Positions 45,087-57,658 of a stretch of 64,000 nucleotides of DNA are shown in pieces. This DNA comes from Bubalus kerabau. Its lineage: Eukaryota > Chordata > Mammalia > Artiodactyla > Bovidae. Where the stretch lies: the NCBI RefSeq assembly GCF_029407905.1, contig NC_073645.1, positions 50,474,001 to 50,538,000 of the forward strand, read 5' to 3'. The position numbers were made by a program, and so were the translations under genes. Under the pieces are notes generated by a model, which saw only the letters and a list, made by a program, of their open reading frames with translations, was not told the origin of the DNA and ran no database searches. The stretch's first letter is position 1. Each line of letters opens with the position of its first letter.

Positions 45087-48048
45087 TTAGCATCTTGACA
45101 CTGGCACATTCATAAGCACTTAGTAAACACCAGTGAAGTGAACGAAAGAAACATGTATAAACTGTTCATATGATTAGGATACATTGCTGTCTTTGTTGAA
45201 AGTATTTTCCCATTGTGTGACTGATCTTTGATAATGCTGATGGTATTCAATCCTTTTTAGGTCAAGCAACTGGCAAATGGAGGAGGTGGGTCCCAGCTCA
45301 GGTGTGTGCAGGGCAAAGCTCATGCTCTTATCTATGACATTTCATTGGATATAAGGAAGTGGGTGGGCAGGGACCAGGCAGACCATGAAGGTTTTTAATG
45401 CCTTCAGCAAAGGCTTTCAGGCTTTATTAAGTAACTCTCCCGGGTGAGGGAGGGATGGGGCGTATACTGGGATTGTGCCTGGAAGGGGGAGGGGTGCCAG
45501 GAATTCTTTTAATTTAATCATTTTAAACAGGGGTATGACATGGTCCCATGCCCATTGGAAGGGTGGAGGAGGGATGGATGGGTAGAGCACAGAAGGCTTT
45601 TAGGGCAGAAAAGCTGTTTTACATGATGCATGCCATCATGCATTTGTTCAGAACCATATTATGTGCAGCACCATGTGGGACGCCAGACATAACCCAGGGA
45701 CTTCAGTTAACAGTATTGTGTCAATATTGGTTCATCAGCTGAAATGAACGCACCACCTGAACTCAAGATGCTTCTAACGGGGAAACTGATGAGGGTGGGG
45801 CCAGGCTGAGGGAGTGTGTAGGAATTCTCTGTACTTTTCAGTCATTGTTCTGGGAAACGAAAACTTTTCTTAAAAAAAAAAGAAAAGAATTAGTACTAAA
45901 TAAAAAGGGTCATTCTGGTGACAAAACAGAGGCAGATGGGGGTGTGGTGGGGGAGACAGTGGAGGCAGCAGTGTCCAGGATAGTGGGGTCACGTGCAGCT
46001 AACCTAGACCTCCTCCCAGGAGCACAGTCCATTCTGCTGCTCTGAGTGCCCTGGGGATGGGCAAGGGAGGAGCCAAGGGGGAGGAGCCGGCAGGGTCCCC
46101 CCAGTGCTTTGAGGATGGGGAGCAAGGGCAGGCTGCTGAGCTGTTTCTTCTGACAGTCAAGGTCGGCTCTTGAGAGCAGCCTGCACACCCAATGGGACTC
46201 CTTGCTCAGTCTTGTGTCTCAGTTAAACTTCTTCCCTGTGAGGGTTACCTGGGGAGGCTGGTGCATCTGTGTTCTGAGTGCAAATGGCAGAAGCACTGCT
46301 TTGTACATGACCTACATTCCGGGAGGATGGAACCAAGATGATTTTGATAAGGACCGAATGCAGCTTTGTCAAGGGAGCCACCCACACAGGACCTTCGGAG
46401 AAGTGCCCTGAATGCGTAAAGAAATGAACAGCACTCAAAGTTAGCATGAGCAATATCCTCCTGCCAGAAATAAAGACCTATTTAGTGGGCATATTCGATC
46501 TTCCAAAGATTCGGAAGAAAATGAATCCTGAATTCCAGAGGAATTCAGTTTCTCTTTGAGCATTCTTCTTGGCAAGCCGTGAATCATAAGGCTTAGAATG
46601 GGCCACCTCATTGGATCCCCTGGCCCTGGGTTTCTGCCCCCAAGCTCCGAGTGTCCCCACAAAATATCTTGGAAGATTTTCCATTGCATTTATCTATACT
46701 TTTTTAAAAAGTAGAAGTGGGTGGGTATTTGTACGTTACATGGCATTCATTATTCCAAATGTAATTTTAATCAGTTCGACATGAAAGCATCTTAATATTT
46801 TCGATAATGGCACTGGTAATTTTAAATATTAAAATCCACATTAGGAATTCCCCTGCCTATGTGAAAACTGCAGTATTTGCATTATGAATTGGGAGTCTGA
46901 CCCAGTCTATCCTTTCTGAGCTCAGGTTTAGATGATCCTCAGTCTGGTTTTCAAGCCCACAGCAAATACCAGGGAGATTAGTGGTAAACAAGACCCTTAA
47001 CACATCAAAACTAAATGTTTCTAATTATCAACTTTTTAAATAAGCACTCATTATGCAGCCAGGGTAATTCCACACCGCGTGTTTTCGACACTCAGAGAAG
47101 GCTTTTAGGACACACAGCATTATCATAATTTTTTCGACTGGGGTTCTCACAGGACATCAGATGAAGTCCCTACCCTTGATTTTAATTGCAAAGGCTGCAT
47201 TCTTAATTAAAAACTGTACAAATGGATTTTATGCCATGCCAAAAGAAATCCAAGTTCATTAGTTATAAAATCATTTAAAAATTGATGCAAACGTGAATTC
47301 CTTAAAAGTTTGAACTCAAAAGTCCTCATTTTATGTTGAGCTGCTTTTAATCTAGAGAATAATGAAGTCAACATAAATTAAGGGGTTTTTTTTTTCTGTT
47401 TTCTTTTGGGGGGGTTAGTTTCTGTCTTTCTGGTTTTACATTTTTTTCCTTGTAGAATGAGATTCATTTTAAATTCAAATTCTTTAGAGAATTGTAGGGG
47501 GAAAATCCTTTTGACCTTTCCTCCCTGAGTTTCACAAATGAAAGCTCATAAACCTTTTAATAATTTTGCTTATTAAGGCACAATTACATCATCTTCAATG
47601 ACAGTAGAAATCAAATTTGCCAAGCTATAGAATTAAGAAGAGCTTTCTCTAAATCACATCATTTACTTATTGCTGTAAATTCATAATTTTCTAATTTAAA
47701 TAACTTTACTCCAAAGGGTTATCAAAGCCACACTTGCATTTTTTAAAAACCTTTTTTTTTTTTTTAAACAGCAGAGCTTAAAGAAAATGAATAACCTTTT
47801 TTTTTCTGCTTTTAATCCTGTGTTGCCACGCAGAGTACCTTGCACACAGTGGGAATTCAATAAAAACATATACTTGTTGAAGGTGTGAGTGCTGGGTCTG
47901 TCTGAACAGAGGAAGCTCATCTCTTACAGACAGAAGAAATTTGGGCAGATGGATGCATGGAAATTAGTCAAGACTAAATCACAGCCCAGCATATTCCTAA
48001 GAAAATAGCTCTACAACTTTTGTTACAGGAAAAAAAAATGTGTAGCTC
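45087..48048. other. Mostly single-copy tract; L2-like pieces at both ends
   Basis: Within 45,280-45,560, CATGAAGGTTTTTAATGCCT and AAACAGGGGTATGACATGGT resemble antisense L2. At 47,835-47,880, CACACAGTGGGAATTCAATA resembles an L2 3' end. The middle (46,690-47,700) is AT-rich with TTAATTAAAAACTGTAC and similar words and no recognised repeats. No gene seen. Confidence 0.4.
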
Positions 48049-48057
48049 TACCTTGCA

Positions 48058-48270
48058 AGTGGCTCAGTGGTAAATAATCTGCCAGCTGGTGCAGGAGACC
48101 CAGGAGACATGGGTTCCATCCCTGGGTCAGGAATATTTGCTGAAGTAGGAAATGGCAACCCGCTCCAGTACTCTTGCTGGGAAAACTCCATGGACAGAGG
48201 AGCCTGGCAGGCTCCAGTCTATGGGGTTGCAAAGAGTCAGACACAACTGAGCAACTGACCACACAGCATA
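48058..48270 (+). mobile_element. Bov-tA SINE
   Basis: Sense copy with GTGGCTCAGTGGTAAATAAT, an extra GAGACCCAG duplication in the anticodon-like arm, and ACACAACTGAGCAACTGACC at the end. The 9-bp duplication TACCTTGCA is at 48049-48057 and 48271-48279. Confidence 0.9.
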
Positions 48271-48279
48271 TACCTTGCA

Positions 48280-49589
48280 TGGGCTGCTGTCGCATATGCC
48301 AGCCACTGGTCCTAGGTGGCTGTTTAAGTTAGCCCAGTGTAGATAAAACCTTACATTCGATTCTGCAGTCATGCCAGCCACATTTTTCATGTTCAACAGC
48401 CAGACCATCAGGGGAGGAGGTTCTATGGGGAAGTGTTGACATGAGACATTTCCATCCACCGATGTGTTTCTCATTCTTATTGTCCCCTGGATTTTGTCCC
48501 CAGGCTATTCTCACATCACTCTGCACTAAACACCAAAACTTAACAATCACTCCGCTCCTTCAAAGTGCGGCTTTCCTGTGAAGCAACCTCCATCCTCTCC
48601 CGCTCATGTTTCCTAGGGCCCTTCGCATGAGCCTTCTCCCCAGTGCTGCTCAGGCCCGGTGACCGGATCCTTGAAAGCAGGCTCTTCCTGCACATCTCCA
48701 GCCACCCAGGCAGTTAACCAAGGGGCTTTATTAAACATCTCCTGTGTGAAGACCAGGACTCGCACATTTATCCAAGCTGGCTTCTTCCCAGTATCCAGGA
48801 GTGGGCTATGTCAGATGCGTCAGGATGCTGTGGGTCTGACTCACGTGTGACCAGCAGTGGAGGCCAGCTGCCCCACTGGCCCCGAACTCCTCCCCAGAAG
48901 GTCTGGGAGTGTGAGTGGAAAGGCTGTGCCACCTGAGGGTGACTTCTAATGACTGTCAGCTCCTACCTAACCAAGGATGCATTTCACTACAATATCCAGA
49001 GATTTGGCAGGCGAAAGACAAGCCCTGTTCAGAACCTGAAAACCAGAGTAAAATTCTGGCCTAGTGTGTAACCAGCAAAACTTCTGCATGTACTCCTTTT
49101 CTGTAGTCTACACTTTCTATACTTCAAGAATCCCCCAAAGATGGAACATGTATCAGTCAGGCAGTGCTGCAGAACAAATGGCTCCAGTGCACTTCCTAAA
49201 GCAACAATTTTTATGCTTCACGTGTCCATGGCTCAATTAGCATTTCGGCTCCTCTGGCAGGCTGGCTCATCTTGGCTGGGCTCACATGTGTCTCTGTCCC
49301 CAGGCAACTGGGGAGTGGGCTGAGATAGCCATGGCTGGGATGATGGCTCTGTGACACAAGTCTCTGATCTTCCAGGACGAGTTTTCATAGTGGAGACGGC
49401 ACACAGGAGAGTGAGCCCAGGAACACAAGGGCATCACCACTGCTCCAGTCTTTCATGGGCTGGCAAGAATTGGAAGGTATCCTAGGAGACCAATGGGTGG
49501 GAAAAGAGGTTCCCCTCCTTGATGGGAAGAACTGTCAAGTCACACAGCAGAGGGCCCACATCCAGAAAGGAAGGAGAGATGGTGGTTAT
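48280..49589. other. Single-copy sequence
   Basis: No gene or named repeat recognised. Confidence 0.4.
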
Positions 49590-49865
49590 TATTTTTTTTA
49601 GTAGAGTTGCTTTATTGAGATACAATTCACATACCATACAATTCACCCATTTTCAAGGGTGCAATTCAATGGTTTTTGGTATATTTAGAAAGTTGTGTAA
49701 CCACCACCACAATCAAATTTAGAATATTTTTTTAACTTCAAAAAGAGATCCCACACCCATCTGAAATCACTCCCCATTTTCCTCTGAGTTCCCCCACCAC
49801 CGTCCTGGCAATACTAATCTGATTTCTGTCTCTGTGCATATGAGGACTGCAGCTGTTTTTGCAAC
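49590..49865 (-). mobile_element. Old L1M-type 3' end
   Basis: Antisense: TTTATTGAGATACAATTCAC, CATACAATTCACCCATTTTC, GTAACCACCACCACAATCAA, AAAAAGAGATCCCACACCCA, TGATTTCTGTCTCTGTGCAT. An ancient fragment. Confidence 0.85.
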
Positions 49866-51944
49866 CCATCTACCCACACAGTGACTCCTTCTAAAGGATT
49901 AATATGAAATATGCTCTTCCATGACCTACAGAGCACTGGTCTAAGTAGGTAATAGATGTAATTTCTGCTTGTGTTACACCCTGGGAGGTTAAGCTAATGG
50001 GTGCTGAGACCAGAGCCTGAGTTCCATTGTCAGACATCCTCGAGTTGATGCTAAATGGCCATCTTGGCCAGAACCTCTGTGGATGAGTCTCCCATGCCTG
50101 GGAGGTTTCCTAGGCAGAGGCAGTTGGCCTCAACCAGGGATGTTCTGGCTTGAAATTTCATATAAAAGCTGTGCAATAACTTTTAGGTTAAGAAAAGTTC
50201 ATGTTTTCCTCCCATTCCTTTTTTCCCTCTGCTCTTCTCCATCTGCAAATGGAACTAGAAGTGTTGAAATGTTGGAAATTAAAAAAAAGAAAAGAAAAAG
50301 AATACTCTCATGGTATTTCCGATCCAAGCAGAGGCAGAAAGTGCCAAGGGATCTCATGGGAAGACCTCTTCTCGATGATTTTCAGTTGAATTTTTACAGG
50401 CCCATGAGGTTAGGATAGTTAAACAAACTTTGGATAAATGCCGCTGGCTTTTTATTCATTTATGAACTAACCCTTCAATTCTTTTGAGGTTCAACCATCA
50501 GCACTTTCTACAAAGCCTGAACACAAAATGTTTCAATATGATTGGAATCCACAGTGTTCAGAAAAGGTAATAAAATGGAAAATAAAGACCCAGAATCTCA
50601 TTTAATACAATTATTCAAAGACTTCTTCATAAATTTTTGTGTACACAGAAATTCATTTGGGTCAAGTTCAGTAAATCAGCAAATTAGCTAGGCTGGTCCC
50701 TGACAATTCGACAGCATTTCAGAATTCCAAACTTTCTGCCCAGTTGGCTCAGTTTGCCTGTGGATTTCAAATGTCTCACCATAAAGAAACAGGCAGGAGA
50801 AAACTGTAAATTTGATCCTCCAAAAGGAAACAGTTGAAGATTTGCACCGATGAGTCGTGGATCCAACAAAGCCCCTAGAACGCAATGTGTCCTGGTGAAT
50901 AATGCGGAGATCATCTTCCCAAATGTACCCCCCACCCTCTGCCCCCACAAGACAGCAGAAGCCTGACAGACTCAGAGACATTACATCAGGGAGAAGGAAG
51001 GAGAGGGAAGACGGGAAGGGGCTGGCTGTTTGGCCCAGGACTTTGCATTGGTAAATGCCCCCTTTTCCAGAACTATTCAGGAGACAGAGGGGAGAAGCAA
51101 AGAGAGGGAAGGAAAGTAGCAACGAGGGCTCAATACCTTTAAGTGCTTTTTTGTCTAAAAAGAAAAGCGCCAGGAAGACAGTAAAGTGAGCTGAAGGGAG
51201 CCGCGAGCCTCCCCTGCCAAACCAGCCTTTTCTCTGTAAAGCTTTTGTTTCTTCAAAGGTGCCATAAAGCCTGAAAAGGAAGAGAAAGCAGGACTAGAAT
51301 GTCATTCTTTTCAGATCTTTCTTCTGCCATTGACTTTGATTTCAGACTCTGCAGCCTGCCTACGTTGGCTCTGCTTCCGTTCCCCACCCCGTTTTGGGGC
51401 CATGAATTAAGTTTATCAGCCAGTGACGGGCTTGTCGTTAGCAATCCAGGTAATAGCGTACACGGGATCCATTTGTATGGATTCCTTTACACCTTGAAAG
51501 GCAACATCTTGTCTTGGACTTCCCCATTTCAAAGACTTACCTGAGACTGTTTCACAGGCTCTTGGAACTGCAAGAGTCCTTGAGGACCCACAGAGGATAA
51601 TTGTCTAGCCATGTGCCAGAAAGGAAAAAAAAAAAAAAAATTACATGCAATGCAATAAGCTCTCGATTTGTCCTAGCTTTACTAAGAAACTTTAGACTCC
51701 TTCTAAATATATCTTGGCTCCTTCCCCGGGAAGAGGAACAATAGAAGAAGGTGACTAGCTAAGGGCCTAGTTTCTTTTTTACCCCTTCTCCCAAGCTTCG
51801 TTTATCAAAAACAAATAAGCACACGCCTCAGTGCGTTTTTGCCCTCATCTGTTCCTGCACTTTCTCTCCCTAACCCCCAGCCCCCTTTCTCTCCCTCCAA
51901 CCGCTAACCCCAGGCCTTTGATCTTTCTAGTTCATGCTGGAGTT
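49866..51944. other. Single-copy sequence
   Basis: No gene or repeat named. A-runs occur at 50,281-50,298 and 51,626-51,641. A 144-codon minus frame (50688-51122) and a 111-codon plus frame (50083-50418) lack visible domains. Confidence 0.4.
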
Positions 51945-53640
51945 CAGATATTTGAGTACCTGTGATTTCCAGGCATTGTGCAGGCACTGAGAGAGCCCCG
52001 GTGAGCAAGACACAGTTCCCATCCCCAGGGACCTCCGAGGCTAGGGAGAGAAACTTCGATACTGTGCGATGCGTTCTCACCGGAGGTGGACACTCAGGTT
52101 TCCTGGCACCTACAGAAGGAAGGCACTGACTTTGATGGGGAAGTCAGGGATGATTTGGGGGGTGGAGGGGAGATGTTTTAACAGGATATTAAATATGAGG
52201 TCAGAGTTTTTGAGGCAGAAGAAGGAGAGGAAGGTGCTGTAGGAGCAGGAACACAGCCCTGCAAGTGCAGAGGAGGGGATGGTGCATTCAGGAGAGACAG
52301 GGCCTACAGTGTGCAAGATGGGAGCAACATCAACACGGCTGCCGGGGAAGGGCTTTGAGTGCCCCACGGGGGCGTCCGGTTGGGGATGGTACCCCTGGAT
52401 AACAAGTGGCCAGAGAAGTGGGTGGATCAAGAGCAAGATCACCCGCCAGAAAGCTGAGCCATCATCCAAGCAAGGGAGGGAGGCAGCCTCAGAGGGGAAA
52501 CAATAAGATCAGTGGCTGGTGTGCGGTGGAGGGGGCCCGAAGGGAAGCCTTGGGGCTGCCTGAGCTCTAGGTGACTTCAGGAAGGTGACAGCGACGGCAG
52601 CAGTGCAGAGGCAAAACCATGGGGAAGATATCAGAGGCAGGCGTGAGAAAGCTGGGCTCATTTATGAGCTGAGCTGTCTAGGAAGGCTCGGGAAATACAG
52701 GAATGATTCTGAAGGGGGATCTAGAGAGAGAAACATGGGATGCCAGGGCATGTCAATTGCTGCTGAAAGCCTTGGAAAGACGGAAATGACCCAGAAACCT
52801 TCCAGAAAGGGACAGAAAACTTCTACAAAACTTTCCAGTAAAGGACAGAGCATGAACTACCATGACACGTGCAGATATAAAATGAAGTAAGATTCAGATC
52901 TTGTCCCTCGCCTCACTCCCCTGCTCTGCAAAGCAACAGAGCGTGTACACACATCAGGAGGAGAAAGGAACATCAAACCAGGGAATGCAGGGAGTTGCCA
53001 TGAGCCTTGGATAAAGGAAGCATTTCCTGGTGACATCGGTAGCTTATAGGAAAGAGTGCTGAGGGTAGAGGATGAGAGAGAAAGAGAAGGCAGGGAAGGA
53101 GGGCTCAAGCTGATCTCTGCAGACAGAGGGGCTCTACAGGCTGAAGGAAGAAGGGGGAAGCCCAGGGGGCAGTGACCAGGACCACAAGGGGTGAAAGGGC
53201 CCAGATCCCTTCAGCTGAACCTCAAGTTGGGAGTCAGGGTTGAGGGGCTGAGGTCATGGTGAGGGAGAGACTGGGGATAAGCTCCCAGGACAGATTAGGG
53301 GAAGTATTTATGGCAGGAAAAGGAATTCATAATCTTTTAACGTCATCTTATAGTCAAGGAGGAAATATCCAAGAACTAGGCGAGATGGTGACATGGTCAG
53401 ATTTAGGGTTTTGAAAGGTTGTCTTGGCAGAGGTTGCAGCAAGATTCGGAGAACTCTGAGGTGCAAGGAAAGCAGACCAAGCAGAAGGCCCCTCTTTATG
53501 GAGATGAGAAAGAGCCATGGTCTGAGAGAGACCCCAGATGTTAAGAAGAGAAAAGAGAACCCGTTGGAACAGGTGCAGCTGCTAAGGAATGAGGTCATGA
53601 AAAGACACCTCTCCATTCCAAGCTGGGGCCTGGTGGCCGC
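51945..53640 (-). repeat. Ancient LINE relics, probably L2, scattered
   Basis: Antisense L2-like blocks: GAGTACCTGTGATTTCCAGG and GGTGAGCAAGACACAGTTCC (about 51,954-52,020), GACAGGGCCTACAGTGTGCA (about 52,297) and GGTGACATGGTCAGATTTAG (about 53,387). Strongly diverged and interspersed with unassigned text. The purine-rich plus strand keeps several frames open by chance. Confidence 0.35.
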
Positions 53641-54788
53641 GGGTACTGGTGACCCTGATGGAGAACCAAATCAGAGAAGCTTTCAGGGGAGAGGATGAGG
53701 TGTGATCTAGGAAAAGGGAAGGGGCTGAGAAAAATTACCCTTGAGCTCTGCTGTGGACTGTCTACACCCACGCCACCTCGGCTCCAGAATGGGCCCTTCA
53801 GTCCATCTTATCGCAATCACTGGTGTGTTAATGTTCAGCCATAAATAACAGTTTTACCATTAAAATGTTGAAATACAAATTGTTACATTAAGCATCTTAC
53901 TGCTAGAAAACTAGACACAGTTAAATTCACTTACCAACAAAAAATAATGATACTACATGGGTGTCTAGTAGGGCTATTTCACCAATCCATGGGGGAAACC
54001 AAATTCCTCTCAGCCAGCTCATTGAAGTTCTAATTTGAATTTCTATCATAGCATATTTTCTGTCCCATTGGTGTGAAATTATATAATGGGCAGAAAGCAC
54101 AAAATTTACACAAATAGTAAGTACCAGATAGTCCAACATTTTTCTGAGCATAATAATGTCTTCCAGAGATGGAAACATGGATTATCTGCAAATAATTATC
54201 CAACAGCTATGGTGTAATGGCATTACTCATCTATTTTCTGGGATAATATCATCCTTGAAAACCACCATGTGTCTGCTGAGCAAACCTATCACCTCTTTTA
54301 GTATTTTCACAGAGTGAGTTTTACGAGAATTCTCTGTTCTTCCCAAAAGCCAAGCCAAATATTTGTTCTCCTACAATAGCTAACAGAGCAGGTACCATCA
54401 AAAAAGTAGGCAACTGAAAAGAATTTATACTATGGAGCTTGAGATTTTTAAATGAAAAAATATATATATAAAGTTCATCTGTGTAAATTGAAAAGGATTT
54501 ATTATACGGAAATTAAAATTTTAAAACATAAAAAATTTAAATGCACACCTTTTTGGTGTCTGATTGTGTGCTGACCCCAATCTTACTAACACTCTCTCAG
54601 TTTTAGAAGGACCTTGAGAAGAGAAAGCATAATAAGCATAAAGGTAAAGGAGGGGTGGGTTGGAGAAATAGAAAATTCAAGGCAGAGATACTCTAAATGC
54701 ACAGCCTCAAGTCTCCCAACCAAGTCATTGCTACTTGTCCACATCAGAGCTTGAGAAAAAGCTTCAGAAGTCATATTACCAGTTTCCT
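53641..54788. other. AT-rich single-copy sequence
   Basis: No gene or repeat named apart from a short (TA)n at about 54,459-54,470. Confidence 0.4.
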
Positions 54789-54799
54789 CTGTCTGGGAG

Positions 54800-54972
54800 T
54801 CAGTGAAGCTATCTAATCATTCCATCCTCTGCTGCCCTTTTCTCCTTTTGCCTTCAGTCTTTCCCTGCATCAGGACCTAAACTCTGGGAGATGGTGAAGG
54901 ACAGGGAAGCCTGGCATGCTGCAGTCCGTGGGATCACAAAGAGTTGGACACGACTTAGCAACTGAGCAACAA
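54800..54972 (+). mobile_element. BovB with internal 5' inversion
   Basis: The left part (54,800-54,878) is BovB in antisense (CATCCTCTGCTGCCCTTTTC, TTTTGCCTTCAGTCTTTCCC). The right part (54,879-54,972) is BovB in sense (CTCTGGGAGATGGTGAAGGA to GACTTAGCAACTGAGCAAC). In consensus order the two parts are adjacent with about 25 bp missing. Flanks CTGTCTGGGAG (54789-54799) and CTGCCTAGGAG (54973-54983) match at 9 of 11, so this is one insertion whose 5' portion is inverted. Confidence 0.8.
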
Positions 54973-54983
54973 CTGCCTAGGAG

Positions 54984-56099
54984 CTCTGCTTCCATTTAGG
55001 GTTTAGAAAGCCTCCACAGACTTTTGCTCCCACCCTAACAATGAGAAAAAAACATGGTATAATCTACAAACCTTACGTTTTCTTAAGCTGATGTCATGGG
55101 ACAAGGAGGTAAACTGAGTTGTGAATAGTGACAAGTCTCTTCCAGGGGACATAACACGTACTAACGGTTTCCCTTCCGGCAGTGCATATAGGAAGAAGAG
55201 GCAGACACCGTGAAAGCAGGAAGAAGAAAAAAGTTGACACCTTAACAAACTCTTGGAGGCCAAGTGTGGGTGGCAGTGAGAATTTTAAATCCCCAGACCC
55301 AAAAGGAGACCACAGTCCCTCATAAGCTGTTTTCTGAGGGCTACTACTAGGTGCTTACAAGAAAGATTGGGTGAGGGTCCCCTCATTGGCACATATGTAC
55401 TAAATCCTACTCCCCAGAACCTTCTTTCATATTCAAGAAAAATCTTAAACCACTAAGGAAGGGATAGGAATTTCCTACCCTGAACACAGGACATGAGCAA
55501 AGCCCCACTTTGCCTCCACAGAAGAGATAGAAACAAGACAAATCTCTTTGACTGGAAATGCTACCTCACCAAAGATACTTTTACAAATATGCAGCAAAAT
55601 TTGACTGCCCATGGTAAGGGAGAGGTAGAAACATTAAAGAAATCCCAGCCTTAGTAGACAGAAATACAGAACTTTCCTAAGACTGAGACAAGGCTGGGAG
55701 AGCTGAGTACCACCCCCTAATCTCACCATCTTGCACCAGGTACAAGCAAAAATAGTCTACCTCTGTGGGATGCAGACCAGGAAGAGAGATCCCCAGTTTG
55801 CAGAGGTGGGCAGGGACTGTTGAAAGCTAGAAATGCAACAGGAAAACTGAAAAACTTTCAGGCAGCGGCTAAGGTTCAGACAGAAAAAAAGACTGCATCA
55901 GCCCACCAGTGGAGGATTTTCAAGTCTGTGGAGCATTAAACATAACTATAGGAACAAAACCTATGCAACTTAGCTAATGACTAGATTGACTCAGACCCCA
56001 CAGTGGTGAATTTACAAGGGAAGAAGCATGCCCATTTTGAGCATAAACATGTTTTCCTCATGATTCACTACTCTTCTATGCTTAATATCCTCCCTTTAG
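54984..56099. other. Unassigned, possibly 5' part of the adjoining LINE
   Basis: No gene seen. The texture becomes LINE-like towards the right, but no diagnostic block is visible. Confidence 0.3.
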
Positions 56100-56305
56100 C
56101 TAAAAATTGCAAAATACATACACAGAAACAAAGGGAGAACAACTCTTCAAGAGGTAAAACAGTCAACAGAAATAAATCCAGAGTTGAATCAAACGTTGAA
56201 ACTAATGGGGAGGAGCTTCAAAATAATTGTAGTCAATATATTGAGGGTCTAGTGAAAAAGCAGACAGATTTGCATGAACAAGGAGAAGTTCAGCTGTGTG
56301 ACTGA

Positions 56306-56345
56306 GATCACTGCTGCTACTGCTGCTGCTAGGTCACTGCAGTCA
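56306..56345 (-). repeat. BOV-A2-end scrap, (CTG)n-rich
   Basis: CTGCTGCTACTGCTGCTGCT followed by AGGTCACTGCAGTC resembles the terminal 40 bp of a minus-strand BOV-A2 without the rest of the element. Confidence 0.5.
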
Positions 56346-57136
56346 AACAGAGCCAAATGGAAATGCGAGAAACAAAACAACATGTTATAAGAGACAGGAA
56401 TTTCTTCAATAAACAAATTAACAGACTGAACAGAGCACTGGAAACAAGGAGTGAATCTGAAGATAGATCAACAGAAATTATCCAAACTGGAGAAAAAAAA
56501 AAAGAATGGCGGCAGGGGAAAGAAATGGAATTGAACTCTCAAAACATGTATGTGATGAAATCAGAGGGTCCTACATACTTGAAGATACAATCCCTGAAGC
56601 TGAAAAAGGGAGTGGGGCAGAAGAAATATTTCAAGAGACAATGGCCAAGCATTTTCCAAAATTAAAGAAAGACAAGTCACAAACTGAGAATTTTTGGAAC
56701 TTTGAGAAAGATAAATTAAGCACAAACATACACAGATATTTTGGCACATCGTGGTCAAACCACTTTACAAAAAAAAAAAAAAAAAACTAAAGAAAAACTT
56801 GAAGATAATCAAAGAAAAGGAACATTGTGTAAGAGAAACACAGATGAAAAATATTGGAGGCTTTATGTCTGAAATTTTGAAGGCCAGCAAATAATAGAAA
56901 AAATACTGAGGGGGAAAAAGGAAAACAACTACTAACCAAGAATTTTATAGTCAGTAAGTACTTTACAAAAGGAAAACAAAACCAAATTTGTATACAAACA
57001 AAACCTTAGCAAGTCTGTCATCAGAAGTGCACCACAAAAAAAAAAACAAAAACAAAAAACAGTTAAAGGAAGTTCTTCAACAAAAGTAGTATGCCACCAG
57101 ATGAAAATTTAGTTATTTCTACCCAAGGCATACAGA

Positions 57137-57275
57137 TGGAGAAGAAGATGGCAACCCACTCCAGTATTCTTTCCTGGAGAATCCCATGGATGAAGGAGCC
57201 TGGTAGGCTACAGTCCATAGGGTTGCAAAGAGTCGGACACGACTGAATGACTTCACTTTCTTTTCTTTCCTTTCT
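57137..57275 (+). mobile_element. BOV-A2-type SINE monomer nested in LINE
   Basis: Sense monomer from GGAGAAGAAGATGGCAACCC to GACTGAATGACTTCACTTTC, ending in a pyrimidine tail TTTTCTTTCCTTTC. Perfect 12-bp target duplication AAGGCATACAGA at 57125-57136 and 57276-57287. Confidence 0.93.
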
Positions 57276-57442
57276 AAGGCATACAGAGTTCCAGATGGTA
57301 AAAATGGTAAATAAAAAATAACTTTTTAAGATTTTTAATTTCTTTAAAGGATATTTGAGTACCTAAAGAAAATACAGTAAAAAGTATACTGTGGATTTAT
57401 AATATGTAGAATAATATGTGTAAAACATTAACACAAGAGATG

Positions 57443-57658
57443 AAGTGAAGTGAAGTGAAGTCGCTTCAGTCGTGTCCGACTCTTTGTGACTCCATGGACT
57501 GTAGCCGACCAGGCTCCTCAGTCCACGGAATTTTCCAGGCAAGAGTACTGGAATGGGTTGCCATTTCCTCCTCCAGGGGATCTTCCCGACCCAGGGGTTG
57601 AACCTGGGTCTCCCACAATGCAGGCAGATGCTTTACCGTCTGAGCCACCAGGGAAGCC
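57443..57658 (-). mobile_element. Bov-tA SINE nested in LINE
   Basis: Minus-strand full copy: an (AAGTG)n head, GTCGCTTCAGTCGTGTCCGA, CCCAGGGGTTGAACCTGGGT, CCACCAGGGAAGCC. Perfect 13-bp target duplication AACACAAGAGATG at 57430-57442 and 57659-57671. Close to consensus, so probably young. Confidence 0.95.

Noticed and set aside
56306..56345. CTG trinucleotide repeat as an expandable microsatellite
   Set aside because: Only a few imperfect units; better explained as the end of a BOV-A2 copy.
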